Assembly: GCA_014218235.1 (NCBI GenBank)
Contig: CM024753.1
Coordinates: 189,510,348 to 189,574,347, forward strand
Direction of reading: 5' to 3'
Length of the DNA: 64,000 nt
DNA from: Colocasia esculenta
Lineage: Eukaryota > Streptophyta > Magnoliopsida > Alismatales > Araceae
Part shown: positions 45,636 through 57,700 of the stretch, piece by piece
Layout of the letters: every line of letters starts with the position of its first letter
Position numbering within the stretch: the first letter of the stretch is position 1
Program-made: the position numbers and the translations under genes
Notes under the pieces: generated by a model
The model's database searches: none
What the model saw: only the letters and a program-made list of their open reading frames with translations
What the model was told of the DNA's origin: nothing

Positions 45636-46893
45636 TGAAAGATGTGTCTTCTTTTCGATGATAACACAAACTTATCGAAATCTTAAACAGATTCAAGTTT
45701 GATTTGACTTGCAGTTAGTGTGCTTGTGGTGAATAGAATATGAATAGCCTATCTAACGTGTGTAGAACCAACGTGCCTACCAATCAACTATCGTGAAAAC
45801 GTGCAAACCATAGGACACGAGGATTGAAGGTGGTTCGCAGTACACAACTTGTGTGTCCTACATCCACCGTCCACACACACACGCAGAAACGACTGCTTAT
45901 GAGTGAGTTTCACTCTACAACACACACACTCACGTCGTCTGATTTAAACACACGATCAGAACAACGTAACCCACGTGAAAAAGCACAAGAGTCGCTTGAC
46001 CCAACAGCACACACACAAGATATGAAAAATAGAGACAGAGAAGAGTTCTGAGTTGAAGTATCAAATCTTGATATGGAACTCTTCACGATGGTCATCCAGA
46101 TGTAGTTCAAACTTCGTCTTGACAAGTATGAATTGATGTAGAAGCTTGAATCGTAGACGAACCAGCTTCAATCCCGCTCAGAAGATAGTTCTTCTTCGCT
46201 CTTGATGGAGGGTTGAAGCAGAGCAGCAGAAAGATCTTTTCTCTTGAGAGTATGCTAGGGTTTTGTATGGTGGCTGATTCTATGCGAAAATACCTTCAAA
46301 AGGTTCCTTATATATGGGTGTTCAAGTATGGAGAGTCGTGGTAAAAGGAAACACCCACATAGAAAACATATAGAAATCTCGGAACTGAAGTTTCTCTTCA
46401 TCTGTCGACAGCCGAATGTTCATCTGTCGACAGATGGTGACAGATTTAAAGAATCCAGAAGACTGGACTTCCGGGAGGCAGTTTTCTGTGTTCATCTATC
46501 GATAGGTGATCTGAGTCAGTCGATAGGTACTCCTGTCCCGAAGTCTGTTTCACCTCCCTGTGCTTGGCTGTCGACAGGCACATGTGGAGATGTCGACAGG
46601 CACACTTCACACTGAGATTTCTGAAGCTGTCTGTGTCTAGTTGTCGACAAGTCTCTTTTGGGGCTGTCGACATGCACTTGCCTTTTGTGTTTCTCTTGAT
46701 CTTTTGCTCTTGACTTTGGTGCTTTTACTTGCACACTTTCTCACCTATATTTGAGAACATTGTTAGTGAAATATGATGGACAATTAGATAATCAATTGAG
46801 ACATGTTCACACATTCACTTGCCATGTTTACATAACATCAATTTGTATTGTGCATCATCAAAAACATAACACATAATACATGAAAACCCAATA
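45636..46893 (-). repeat. 5' LTR of element C
   Basis: 1258 bp, collinear with 27648-28972. Minus-strand TATA box TATATAAG at 46314-46307. About six intact TGTCGACA palindromes remain, and two more positions show decayed forms such as TATCGATA. Confidence 0.9.
46307..46314 (-). promoter_or_regulatory. TATA box of the element C 5' LTR
   Basis: TATATAAG on the minus strand, conserved in both LTRs (the other at 28387-28394). Confidence 0.6.
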
Positions 46894-46898
46894 GAGTT

Positions 46899-47785
46899 CT
46901 CCAGGCGGTGGGTGTGATTGAGTTACGGACTCTGGTAGCTGAGGGAAAAATAGTGGGGACAACGACGTAGATTCATTTGTAGAGCTCTCTTGGATGGTCA
47001 AGTACGCCGAGTTGTTTTAGGCGTTGTTTCAGCACAGATCAGCTAGTCCTTCTCACTGCCTCACGCTACGTAGTTCCGGTACCATCTAGAGGGGCAAAGT
47101 GTGGGACCGTAGTCCATCCAGACTATGACAGTTGTGTGGTTACTTGTAGTTCCGCGTCTCACTCCGACGGGAAGTGGTAGACATGAACTGGTGGGTGAGG
47201 GTAAGGCATGTGGTGATCCTGACCGGTTGACTAGTGGTAGTTATTATCCGTGGCTAGTGTCTTTGTCTAGACAGTTGTTCTCTGTTTGTGTTTGCAGCCT
47301 TAGGGTTCGTCCTAGTGTCGTGGTTTACACGGGTTTCTAGTCCCGACGTGTTTAGACCGATGTCTGTGTAGTTTACTTTATACTTCTGCACTTACTCTCT
47401 ATTCATAGAATAGATTATCTTGCTTAATTCTTGTTGTTAAAACCAGTGAGAGATTGGTAGTCCTTACTGGGCTTCTTTGAGAAGCTAATTCCCTCCTTTT
47501 CAGGTGAGACTTCACAGCAGCACCTTCCATGGCGGGCTGAGGAGATCGGGCCATAGTAGATGGCACCCTCTTTGAGCAGTGTTATGCTGTTGTACTTTTT
47601 GACTTTTCACCCTCAGGGTATGCCCTTAAGGGATCTGTTATCCACTTCTTTTAGCACTTGTACTTGTTATTTGGGACTGTGCTAGACTCATACTTTGTGT
47701 TGGACGTTTTCTTTCACCTGTTAGTACATTTTAATGCTTGTTGTCATTACTTAATTCCCTTACATATCCTCTTCGGGGTCTTTGG
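46899..47785 (+). repeat. 3' LTR of element B, second part
   Basis: Resumes with CTCCAGG after the GAGTT duplication and is collinear with 20236 onward. It lacks about 22 bases near 47770 and stops at 47785, where E begins. Roughly the last 75 bases of the LTR are missing here. Confidence 0.85.
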
Positions 47786-47849
47786 TGTAACACCCTCTTC
47801 CAACCACACACAAATAACACATAACTTCTATTTGGAAGAGGGGTTACAC
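47785..47849. repeat. Hairpin at the edge of element E
   Basis: GTGTAACACCCTCTTCCAA (47785-47803) pairs with TTGGAAGAGGGGTTACAC (47832-47849) with one unpaired base and a 28-base loop. Confidence 0.8.
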
Positions 47850-48822
47850 TGACAAAATTTATTATGAGCAGACAAATCTGTGTAGTGCACAAGACTAGCA
47901 AACCATTCCACAAAGTCATCCTTAAAAGTATTATACATCAACAAGGTTCTTTTGTACTAACATCCATTGTTTACATAAAGACAAACACTTTCTCTCTAGA
48001 CTTTTAATACTACAACAAAAGTTCCTAGAGAGTTGCTAAGATTATTCTCTTCTTCTTGATCTGCAGCGGAAATGAAAGTACTCTATAGCTGAAATTGCAT
48101 CCGCCTTCAATCTGAAAGGGTTTGGAGAAAACAAGGCATGAGTTGGGAGACTCAGTAGGTGGAAGTAAACATAAGTCTTTCAATCTAATCCTAAAAAGTA
48201 GCTTTTGTAGGACATAATATCTTCAATTTTGATTGTCCAGAATTCAAGAGTTTAATATATAGAAATTGTACAAAGTACAGATTTACATATGGTGTTAGAA
48301 TAGAAGTCATAAGCCAAATTTCATGACTTAATCTGATAAAACTTGAGCAGTTAAGAATAAGAATTCAAATTGCAGAACTAAGTGAATATTCAAAAGTGTG
48401 TATATGGATCAATGACATACTTGCTCATGAACTTTCATACTTAGCATAAACATATAGCCCAATTTGATTTCATAATGGGCCCAAATGAATTTCAGAACAA
48501 AAATCACATATGACTTTCAAAATTCAGATCATAATTTAATTTAGAAAATGAATCCGACAAGCATCTTACTCCTCTCAAGAGGTCAATAAATAACGTTTAG
48601 TGCCTAGGCGATTCCAGCACCTTGGATCTTGTTCATTGCGTAAGAACGGGGTTTATTACTCACCATCATCAGACCACTGACTTGGATTTACTTACAAACT
48701 GTCACCCACAGCTGACCACAAGTGACTGGTGCTATCACAAGTGACCCTAATTCCCTCTTTGAAGAGAGCACTGTCTTAAGATCGCAAGTCATATTTTACG
48801 AGCACAATAGAGATAGAGATTC
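47786..48822. mobile_element. Element E: fragment of an LTR-like element
   Basis: It begins TGTAACACCC exactly where the 3' LTR of B breaks off and runs to the start of F. It has no coding region. The first 64 bases form a near-perfect hairpin. It is probably the left LTR of another gypsy element whose rest lies right of F, outside the window. No TSD partner is visible, so the boundary and type are inferred. Confidence 0.5.
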
Positions 48823-51800
48823 TGTAACGACCTGACCTCCCAGATCCCCGCCAAGGACCCCGAATTTCCCTTCGCCACCCACGGATCCAAAGACCCAGAA
48901 GGGTTCGAAGAAATAGTCTAGTGAGATATGTACTGAATTTAAATAACTATAATGATATAACAACTGTACAACGTGTCCCAAGTAAAAGCACAGGTACAAG
49001 AAGAAAGGTGTAGTCCTTAAGGGGCATACCCCGAGAACTTGCAAAGCACAACTCTCAACTCACTTAGGTACAAGAACTCACAACACTCGCTCTCACTGCT
49101 ATTGACAGCACACGGGGCCACAGTCGTCTCCGCAACCCGTCCGACACCGAGCTCCCGCGACGACGAGCCCCTAGCTGAAGAGAGTAAGGGGGTGAGCCTC
49201 GCGAAGAAGGCCCAGTAGGGATTACCAGTCCCTCACCAGCCAGAGCAGCAGGAACTCCGAAAATAGGAAACTACACTAGAAAGCTGTAAAGAGAGTAACA
49301 CCTATAGCAGGGTGCTACAAAGCAGCGGAATAGAACAATACAGCACCACGACCACCAACCAAGGTCGTGACATACACATGACTTCTGCAGAAACCAACGG
49401 AGTCGGGCACCAACCGGAAGCAACCCTCGGCACACTCGCCGAGACCACGCAATAACCAAGTGAGAACGACGTCTCACCACAAGCACGGCCACCTCAGACC
49501 TCCACAAGGTCAAGGACCCACTAGTAGAACCACCCCGGACCCTGTACACACCGCGAGGTCGGGAAGCCACACACACTGGTGCCACCACGGACTGGCACCA
49601 AGGAACGGACTATGAACCGAGAGAACACCGAAAGGGAAATCACAAGAAGCATGAGCCAGCAAGGCCCGACCAACGATGCCCACGAAAACAAGACACGACT
49701 AGGCTATAACCACCGTGCAGACAAGGGCAATGGATAACATTTGGAAACGTCATGAGGAAACTCCGTCACAATAACAACAACCAAGGCACCGCCACTGGCA
49801 GCCAAGAGGAGGACACATCAGCCACTCCCTCTGCTCGCCAGCCTGGCTCCTGCCTCTGCCTCCCCGGAAGAGCGAGACAGAGCCGCCACAGAAACACCAC
49901 AACACAACAACAACCGTAGCATGGCCAAGCTGCGACCCCATGCCTAGCACCATCGAGTGGCTCCAGAACCAATGCAGAGAGAGGTAGTGAGACAAAGGAC
50001 TGACTGGTCTGCACTGGGAAGAACTCCAGCTGGCCTCGGCGTCCCAGACCAACCAAGAGAGCTCTATAAATGACTCAGCGCTGCTGTCCAAACCTCTTTT
50101 TCCCCTCAGCTCTAGAGTCCGCCAACTTGGCTGCCAACTCCAGCATGCTCGTAGCCCCGAACGCTCCCTCAAAGACTCCCGAGGATAGGGGTCCCAGACA
50201 ACAGGGAAAACCTCTGAACGGGACAAGCCCTCAAGTGCCAAGCACCAGGCGAACAGGCGGGGCAAGCACAACAAAAACCACGCCAAACAGCTGGCTTGTA
50301 ACCCACGACAAGCCCAGCAAGCATGAGGCACACAGGACCCTCAAGAGGGCCGTCGGCCAACCAAGGCACACACGAACAAGCCAAAACCTCAGAACACCAC
50401 CAGAAGAACAGAAAGCCCGTCACTCTACTAATAATCGATTGACCACCGGTCAATCGATTATTCGCTAGACGTGACCCTCCTGGCACCACCACCAGGACAC
50501 GACCACGAAGGTGTCACCTCCAGTAACTGAATGCAGCGAGGAAACCTGCTGTGTTCCCCACCTGAAGGTCCTGAGGGCAAGCCAGCCCTGGGGCACACGC
50601 CGACACCCCAACCGGAACCATAGAAACACCTGAGGTGTAGCAACCTGAAATTTTAAGAAAAAAATAAAAATTTAAAATAAATAATTTAAACCTAGCTAAA
50701 TGGATATTTAAATGGAAAGTGTATTAAACAAAACCCATTAAATGGAAAAGAGTAATGGGCTTTGCTTAATGGATCTTCTAGAATTTATTGGGTCAAAAAT
50801 ATGAATTTACAAAGGGAGAATAATAGGAAAATACCCTAAATTCGTAACTAAATTATTGCCTAAATAGAAAAGGGGTATTTAATGTATTAAATAGGAAGTT
50901 AGAGTTGGAATTGGATTCCTAAACCTACCCCATATGGGTTAGCACGAATTTGGATCTCTTCCTAGTCTAAATAGAGATTGGAAGGCAAGGAAGGAAGGTG
51001 GGAGTTAGGAAATCTCGGAATTAAAGAGGAATTAGAGTAATAGTAGGAATAGAAATACATACTTGCATAAATACACCTCTTAAACTCTCTTGGGCAACCC
51101 TAGCTCGTTGCCAAGAGTTGCTGGACGTGGAGAAGAGGCTAAGAAGGAGAGGATTTCTTGGAGAGAAGAAGAGCTTGAAGCTTCTTCCATTGTTCTTCAA
51201 GTTCTAGCCCTAGAAGACAAATCGAGTCAAAGGTAGGCATTCTCACAAGCATAAACCATGAAACTTTTTCTGTAGGTTCTTCCTACCCTCTTGAACGAAA
51301 CCCCAAAGTTTCATATTTTTCCATCCATCCTATGTTTTGTTCTTAATTTTTGAAGTTCTGCAAACATGAAAACCCCGAGGTGTCATGTTTAATTCAAATC
51401 TCTATGTATACTTGATCCCATGCTACAAAAGTTTTACTGTAGATACTTCATGTTGTTAGGGATCATTTGCCCCCTAAAAAGCCTAAATTTCATTGAGCGT
51501 GTTGCTCGAATTAAATCAGTCTTGCTCTCTATGTCATGTTCTGTGTTACTCGTCCTTGTTCGTTCTCAAACCATGTTCAAACCATGCTCTCTCTCTAATT
51601 CCGATTTACTGGAAGTACCCTTACATGTCTAGTTTAATTTGCAACTAGTTTCATGATTTTTCGTTGACTATATAATTAGTTATGATTTTCTAAACGACCC
51701 TATATCAAAAATTGAAACCCCTGGTCCGCAATCCAATGTCTGGTCTGACTCCTGTCAGAGTCAGGCGCAGACAACCAGAAGGCGACACCTCGACATGTCG

Positions 51801-54555
51801 CTTTCTGGGGCCTGATTGCGACAACCTCCCTGTTGCGACCAAGAAGGCGACAGGTGAGCCGTCGCGTTCTCAGTACCCGATCTGCAAGCCCTGTCGCGAC
51901 CCGTTTTAGGCCCTGTCGCGTTCTGTCCTGACCCTATCGCGACCCGTACAGGGGTATGTCGCCTTCACAAGTTTTTGATGAAAAACCCATAAAAAAATAA
52001 TAAAATATTTCTGTCACTTTCTAAATAATTCTTACGCCTTCTTACCGTTATACCCCCAGTAAAAACCCTACTTAAAAATGGTGCTATATTGAATGATTTA
52101 AAATATATGTTCACGACTTATTTCTATCTATGATTTCTCTTGCACTTGCACACACTTGAACCATCTATTTATGGCTGAAATATTGCAGAAAAATATCTCA
52201 TAGTGTGCCTAGTAATTTATGGAAATAAAGTACATAAATTGCCCTATTTTAAAAGGACTTGTATTTGATTCTCGCGTTGTTTATATACCGATATCGACGC
52301 TCCACTGTCCTAGAATTCCTCTAGAACGTCGAGCACCTGCTTTATAAACACACTTTACTTGGCTTGTGGTGAACTCTCCGTCGGATATTCCTTTCGCCGG
52401 ACTAGTGAACTCTTGCACAAGGCCTCCGTAAGTCTCCTCTGATCATGGATTCCCACATGGTCGACGAGCCGGTTGTACCCTAACACCCATTACACCTTTA
52501 GGGATCGATATGATCCAAACGGCTATTAGAAATTCGCCCTTACCTTGAATCACGTCGGACCTCTGGACTTGTGTGTAACATGGCCAGCGGAAAGGACTGT
52601 GAGTTCCACCTGACTGTCAACACCACGTGCGTGTGTTGTGCAACTGTTACTATCGCGTGTTTACTCGTCGCATTACGTGCAATGTCCACTAGCTCTCATC
52701 TATACTCTAGTCGCTCGTCTATTCATGTTCACTCAACTATCTTGTCTATTCATCTAGTGCTCTCATCTATTTTTTGGTACTCTATATTGGCCATTGACTG
52801 ATTGTCTAAAGATAAACAATATAACCAATGCCTGGCAATATATAAAGGGCCCGATCTGGTCCTGGGATGTGCGTTCGAAAGTGCTAGTGCCCATGGGAGT
52901 TAAATGATCAGAGTGTTTGGCATTACACTCAAGTGCTATCTATCTCGACTATCTATATGACAATCAAAAAACACAAAATGTGCTATACTCTCTCGATGTC
53001 TAGAATGACAAACAAGTGCTATACTCGTCGTGCTATTACTATACTTGTGCTAGTTGTGCTATGGCCATCCTGCTATTCGTGTTATACTCGATACTTGTGC
53101 TACTTTGGAAACTATACTCGCTCTCGTGCTATTGTGCTACCTCTTGCTATATTTGACTCTCTTGTACCTGCTATCTTTAGATACTCTGCCATTAAATGCG
53201 TTAATTATTAAAGCCTGCTTGAGCCTGAGATTTAAGTCCTACTGGGCGTTATCGCTCACCCTACGTTATTTGATGTTGTGTTCTCAGGTGAGACCGAGGA
53301 TGACACATACACTCACGAAGAGGGGAATGACCAAGAGTGAAGCCTGGAGTACCCTCGAGTCATTATGTTATCTTAGAGTTGTAGTTAGTCATTTCCTTTT
53401 ATTGCAATGTAATTGGGCCCTTTAGAATGACTCTGATATTAGTGGTTGTAACTAGACATTTGGAAAATTATTAATGAGAAAGATTTGCTTTAGTATTATT
53501 CAGTGTGCAATGGTTTGATGTCTAGTATACGCTCTATACCTTTTCTTGCAACTGCCTTCGCGCTCCGATATTCCGCGTTGGGGCGTGACATGAGGCAACA
53601 CAGGTACTGTCACATCCCCCTTGGCCGTCGTGATACCATCGCGATGGGGAAGGGCACCGCGACAGCAACCCTTTCACGACAAGGAAACGTGCCGCGACAA
53701 GATCGCGTCGTACTGCCCGGCCGTGATGCCATCGCGTCGGGCCGGCGCATCGCGACACGATCGCGCCCTCTGGTGTCGCGACGCAATGCGCGTCCCAACA
53801 CCAAAAGAAGGGCAGACCTGCGAGATGCTCCATCCCGGGGCCACCCACACACCACAAACACATCACATAAGGGAAGGGATCATAGAGAAGCTATATAAAC
53901 TAACTAGAAAGCATGAGAAGCTCCCAATCCACCCGGATCGAGAAGAGTACAAGCAATCCCTACCTTAAACGAAGAAACGAACCCAATAGGGCCCTTCACG
54001 TAGGATTGGCCACCTCCTCCTCGCTCCACGCAAGCTCCACGATGTCGGGAACACGAGCACGACCCTCCTCCTTTCCTGAAACACACAAAGGGGAGAGAGG
54101 GAGGTGGAGCACCACCGGAGGAGAGGAAAGGGAAGAGGAAGAAGAAAGAGAAGAAGGTTCGCCGGCCAAGGCCTTAAGCCTTCGGCACCCAATATGCGAT
54201 GGGGCGACGTGTCGCGTTAAGGACCTTAACGCGACGGGTGAACGCACCGCGACAAGAACGCGTCCCCCAGGGACGCCGCGACAACGCGACAGGTTGTACT
54301 GACACACCTGCCACCCTGACAGGTGTCAGACGACCGATGCGACGGAACACTATCGCGACCTGTTGACCGGGTGCGACACGAAGATGCCACAGAGATGTAA
54401 GGCACGACTAGAACGCGACACACAAACTGGTCACGACAAGGATGACTATCGCATCGGACTCCCATGATGCGACACTAACTCGTCGCCCAGCCTGAACGCG
54501 TTAGTGGCCAATCATCCAAGACAATGTATGGAAAGCTGAGAAGCCGGGTCTTACA
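48823..54555 (-). repeat. 3' LTR of element F, interrupted by G
   Basis: Plus strand begins TGTAACGACC and ends GGGTCTTACA; about 2.77 kb once G and one TSD are removed. The right segment has TATATA at about 53889 and dense GCGAC/GTCGC motifs (about 53620-54480). Confidence 0.78.
50636..53590 (+). mobile_element. Element G: solo LTR
   Basis: 2955 bp from TGTAGCAACC to GGGGCGTGACA, flanked by a perfect TGAGG duplication (50631-50635 and 53591-53595). No internal region is present, so it is what remains after recombination between two LTRs. It contains a GCGAC/GTCGC cluster at about 51778-51965. Confidence 0.88.
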
Positions 54556-54568
54556 TACTACCCCCCTT
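54556..54568 (-). other. Polypurine tract of element F
   Basis: The minus strand reads AAGGGGGGTAGTA immediately before the LTR start TGTAAGACCC. Confidence 0.75.
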
Positions 54569-56254
54569 AAAACAATTTTGTGCTCGAAATTGGGGCAAGC
54601 CCAAAAGATCCCGAGGCACGAAATGAAGCATACGAAGCAAACGTAAGACCAGCGCGAAGAAGCCACTAAGTCTCAGCACAACCTCATAGTGGCAACAATC
54701 GCACAGCCAAACACGCACAGAGCATACGAAGCGCAGGTGCGAAAAGCCACTAAGTCTCAGCACGACTTCCTCCTGGCAACAACCGCACCGCCAAACAAGT
54801 AGAGAGAAACCAACTGAAAACCAACGGCTCACACAATAAGCTCCAAACACATGGGGAGCACACAACCGAAAACCCAACTGCTCACAACACGCTCCAAACG
54901 CGGGTGGAGCACCAAGCTGAGAAACCAACAGCTCACTCTAGGCCCACGTGGGGCGTCCAAATGGAACAACCCCACAGGTGCCGAGCAACGCCAAAACCGA
55001 CCTATATTGCATAAAATGCCAGCCGAAAACCGCACGACTGCAACCACCAACAGACCCCGTTGTTGGGACCAACCAATTAGCAACCCATACTGTCGCCAGC
55101 AAAACCCGACAGAGTACACAGTTGCCGATGGCAACACGAGAATCGTCGGTCAACAACTCACTCTATCACCAGTGAAACATAACAGAGTACACAGTTGCTG
55201 ACAACAATCAGGAAAAATGCCTGAGAGTCAAGCACAACACTCAGGGGAACAGCCTCACGCTACTAGCATCAGCTAGCATCGGTCACCAGCCCAACCTAGA
55301 AGCCACGCGAGAGACAAGAACCAGAGCGAGAACACGCTCGCGGAGAATCCTCAACGCATGAAACAACGTCCACCGCCACCGCTAGGTCTCACCCAGACCT
55401 TCCTCGTGGTCCAACAGGGACAGAAAACGCACGCGGAGAAAACTCAACACGTGAAAATGGCATCAACTGTCACCACTAGGTCTCACCCAGACCTTCCTCA
55501 TGGTCCGACAAGGACACCAAATGCACATGGAGCCACAAGACTGGGAAACCATATGCTCCACAGTGCAACACATCGCAACAGAAGCACGGAAGACGTCTGA
55601 AGTCAAGCCAGAACTTGGCACCTCACAACGTCGACAAACCACGTGGTCGAGTACTAGCAAGCCAATAGGCTTCACTGTCACAAGACGAACCGACATGAGA
55701 CTCCGCCATCAGCTTCCAGACTTACCAATGCCACGCACAATTGGAGAACCAATGAAGAGTTGGTAGCACACCTGCCACATGCACCCAGGTCTCAGCACGG
55801 GTACCAACATGCCAACCACCAAAAAGACGCACGACCACACGGGAACCGAAACAACCGCAGTGGTCAAGGGCAACACGTCGACCTCAGAGGGACCCAGACC
55901 GAAGTAGGGTACCACAACCGAACACACTTGCTCGCAAAGTGAGAGGGAAAACTCGAACACATTCTAAAACCAAAACCTGGTGTACCACCGATAGGGCTAC
56001 CTAGATAAGGCAAAGCAGCCACCCCACAGTGGTAACAGTACAACCACAAGGCATAGGCCAGCACCAAGTGTCCCACAAGTGGAAAGCCCAACGCCTCCAA
56101 CATCGAGCAAACTCGTGAAATGACGTATGAAGTTCACGATCAGGTGACACAGCACAACATAGGGTGCTGTCATAAGCACTGGGAGCCACCCAAGGTACAA
56201 CACAATGCACCAAGGCTCCAAACAGCACAAAACTTAAACACTTGAGCAAAAAAT
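54569..56254 (-). other. Internal 3' region of element F with diverged repeats
   Basis: The minus-strand context CCCCAATTTCGAGCACAAAA next to the PPT resembles the end of chromovirus internal regions. Short tandem duplications follow: two ~95-bp units with AAGCCACTAAGTCTCAGCAC (about 54650 and 54745), ~55-bp units with GCTCCAAAC (54840-54940), and ~110-bp units with TAGGTCTCACCCAGACCTTC (55383 and 55478). No ORF resembling a known protein was found. Confidence 0.55.
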
Positions 56255-56809
56255 TGATAGCCCACGAATGCGTCGTTAAACACGTGACTAACAATCTCAA
56301 AATTATCGGCCTACACTAAGTATTTTGACAATAGTTAAGTGGTGAGAGCCGAGTCGAATCCACGGAGAACTAGATTTTAGAGTTGAAAACGTTGGATTTT
56401 TAGTTAGGAAAATAGCGTGGTGATATTTAAACTAAGTTGCATTAAGTAAAATTAAACTAATTAAACTAGGTAAATAAAGAGAGAGAAGGAGGGAATGAGA
56501 GAACATGAGACATGATTCAACTTTACGATCTACTAAACAGTAAAAATGTTTAACAAAGAAATAACTTATTCCAGCCCCACAAACGTCAACAATTACACCA
56601 AAGAAATAGATAAAAGAAAAGAGAGAGAACAAGAGAGAGACTAGAAGAGAGAGAGAGACGTGAGAGAGGAAGCGGGAGAGAGAGAAACGAGAGAGGGATA
56701 GAGGAGAGAGAAGAGAGAGGCGAGAAAATAGAGAGAAGAGAGAGCACGTGAGAGAGAGAGAGAGGATAGAGAGAGAGAGAAGAGAGGGGATAAAGAGGAG
56801 AGAGAGGAT

Positions 56810-56841
<32 letters not shown>

Positions 56842-57691
56842 AGCGATAGAGAAGAGAGAGAAAAGAGAGAGAGAAGAGAGAGAGCGATAGAGGAGAGAGA
56901 GAGGCGAGAAGAGAGAGAGCGATAGAGAGAGAGAGAGACGCAGCGGCCCTTCACGTTGCATGCAAACGCATGCAACGTGAAAGGGGGAGGCAGGAGACGT
57001 GGCAGGGGGCGAGGCAGCAGGCGGCCTAGGCGCTGGGGCGCGTGGCGCAGGCGGGGCCCGGCGCGCGGGGCAGGCGGCCGTTGGTGTGCGCGGGCGTGCG
57101 CGTGGCGGGCGGCTGGGGCAGGCGGCCGGGCGCGGGGCGCGCGCGGGGCCAGGCGGGCGCGCACAGGGCGCCGCGCTGCTTCTACTGCTTGTTGCTTCTC
57201 CTCTGCGAGAAAGAGAGAGACCGGGAGAGAAGAAGAAGGGAAGAGCAAGAAGAAGAGGAGAAGAAGAAGAGGAGGAAGAAGAGATCGGAGGAATGGGGGT
57301 GCGCCGGGGAGAGAGAGAGGAAGAAAGAGAATACCAATGAGAGAGAGAGGGGGAGGTTTTATAAAGTAGTAGAGAAAGATAGGAAGGGGGAGAGAGGAAA
57401 GGAATGAGAGATTTTTGAAAAATAAGAGAGGAGATTTTTAAAAGTGAGAAAGTGTTTTGAAAAGAGAGAGAGAGAATATTTAAAAAACATAGAATCTCTC
57501 ATTATTCTCTCTTGCTTTAATCAAATCCATTGGCCCATTAAGCACTTCATAGAATGACCCATTAACCTGCAAATACAACATAAAATTAATTCTAATCAAT
57601 TATCATCAATGATAATAGAAATCTTATGAATTTATCAAGTGTTAGTCATTGAAATGACATGATTATTCATGATAATTATGATATTATCACA
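56255..57691 (-). repeat. 3' LTR of element H
   Basis: 1437 bp, from TGATAGCCC to ATTATCACA on the plus strand. It contains a long (GA)n tract (about 56597-56940), a perfect hairpin at 56950-56981, a very GC-rich block (about 56990-57175) and a second purine-rich block (57200-57480). Confidence 0.85.
56950..56981. repeat. Perfect hairpin with RY motifs in H 3' LTR
   Basis: TTCACGTTGCATGC, a 4-base AAAC loop, then GCATGCAACGTGAA. Each arm contains GCATGC/CATGCA (RY-type) and ACGT cores. The same hairpin stands at 62377-62408 in the other LTR. Confidence 0.9.
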
Positions 57692-57700
57692 TCCCCCAAC
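57692..57700 (-). other. Polypurine tract of element H
   Basis: The minus strand reads GTTGGGGGA directly before the LTR start TGTGATAATATC. Confidence 0.75.

Larger units (their letters stand above)
27648..46893 (-). mobile_element. Element C: Ty1/copia retrotransposon (SIRE/Maximus-like), minus strand
   Basis: LTRs of about 1.3 kb, with a GAGTT TSD at 27643-27647 and 46894-46898. The right end reads ATA instead of ACA, so one base has changed. PBS, gag, protease, integrase, RT and RNase H lie on the minus strand in copia order. The lineage is inferred from the RNase H and gag style and from the extra region after RNase H. Element D interrupts the integrase; without D, C is about 9.25 kb. 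Confidence 0.92.
18686..47785 (+). mobile_element. Element B: Ty3/gypsy chromovirus (Tekay/Del type), plus strand, split
   Basis: 5' LTR, Met-tRNA PBS, gag-pol and 3' LTR lie in order on the plus strand. The LTR and protein sequences are clearly related to element A. The 3' LTR is interrupted by copia element C (27648-46893) and cut short where element E begins (47786). Without C, the element is about 9.85 kb. The 5 bp before the 5' LTR are GTTGT; the partner copy is not visible because the 3' end is broken. Confidence 0.9.
48823..56254 (-). mobile_element. Element F: Ty3/gypsy chromovirus-like, minus strand, left part
   Basis: The visible part is the 3' LTR (48823-54555, containing solo LTR G) and about 1.7 kb of internal DNA up to the insertion of H at 56255. 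The layout of the LTR recalls elements A and B. The remainder, including coding regions and the 5' LTR, must lie beyond the window or be lost. Confidence 0.75.

Noticed and set aside
49750..50331. Cys/Trp-rich 193-codon minus ORF
   Set aside because: Lies in the LTR of F, with no recognisable domain; chance ORF in GC-rich DNA.
56586..57248. Long Ser/Leu-rich ORF in the left LTR of H (and a twin at 61866-62402)
   Set aside because: Product of the (GA)n tract, where all frames stay open; no domain, and the frame differs between the two LTRs.
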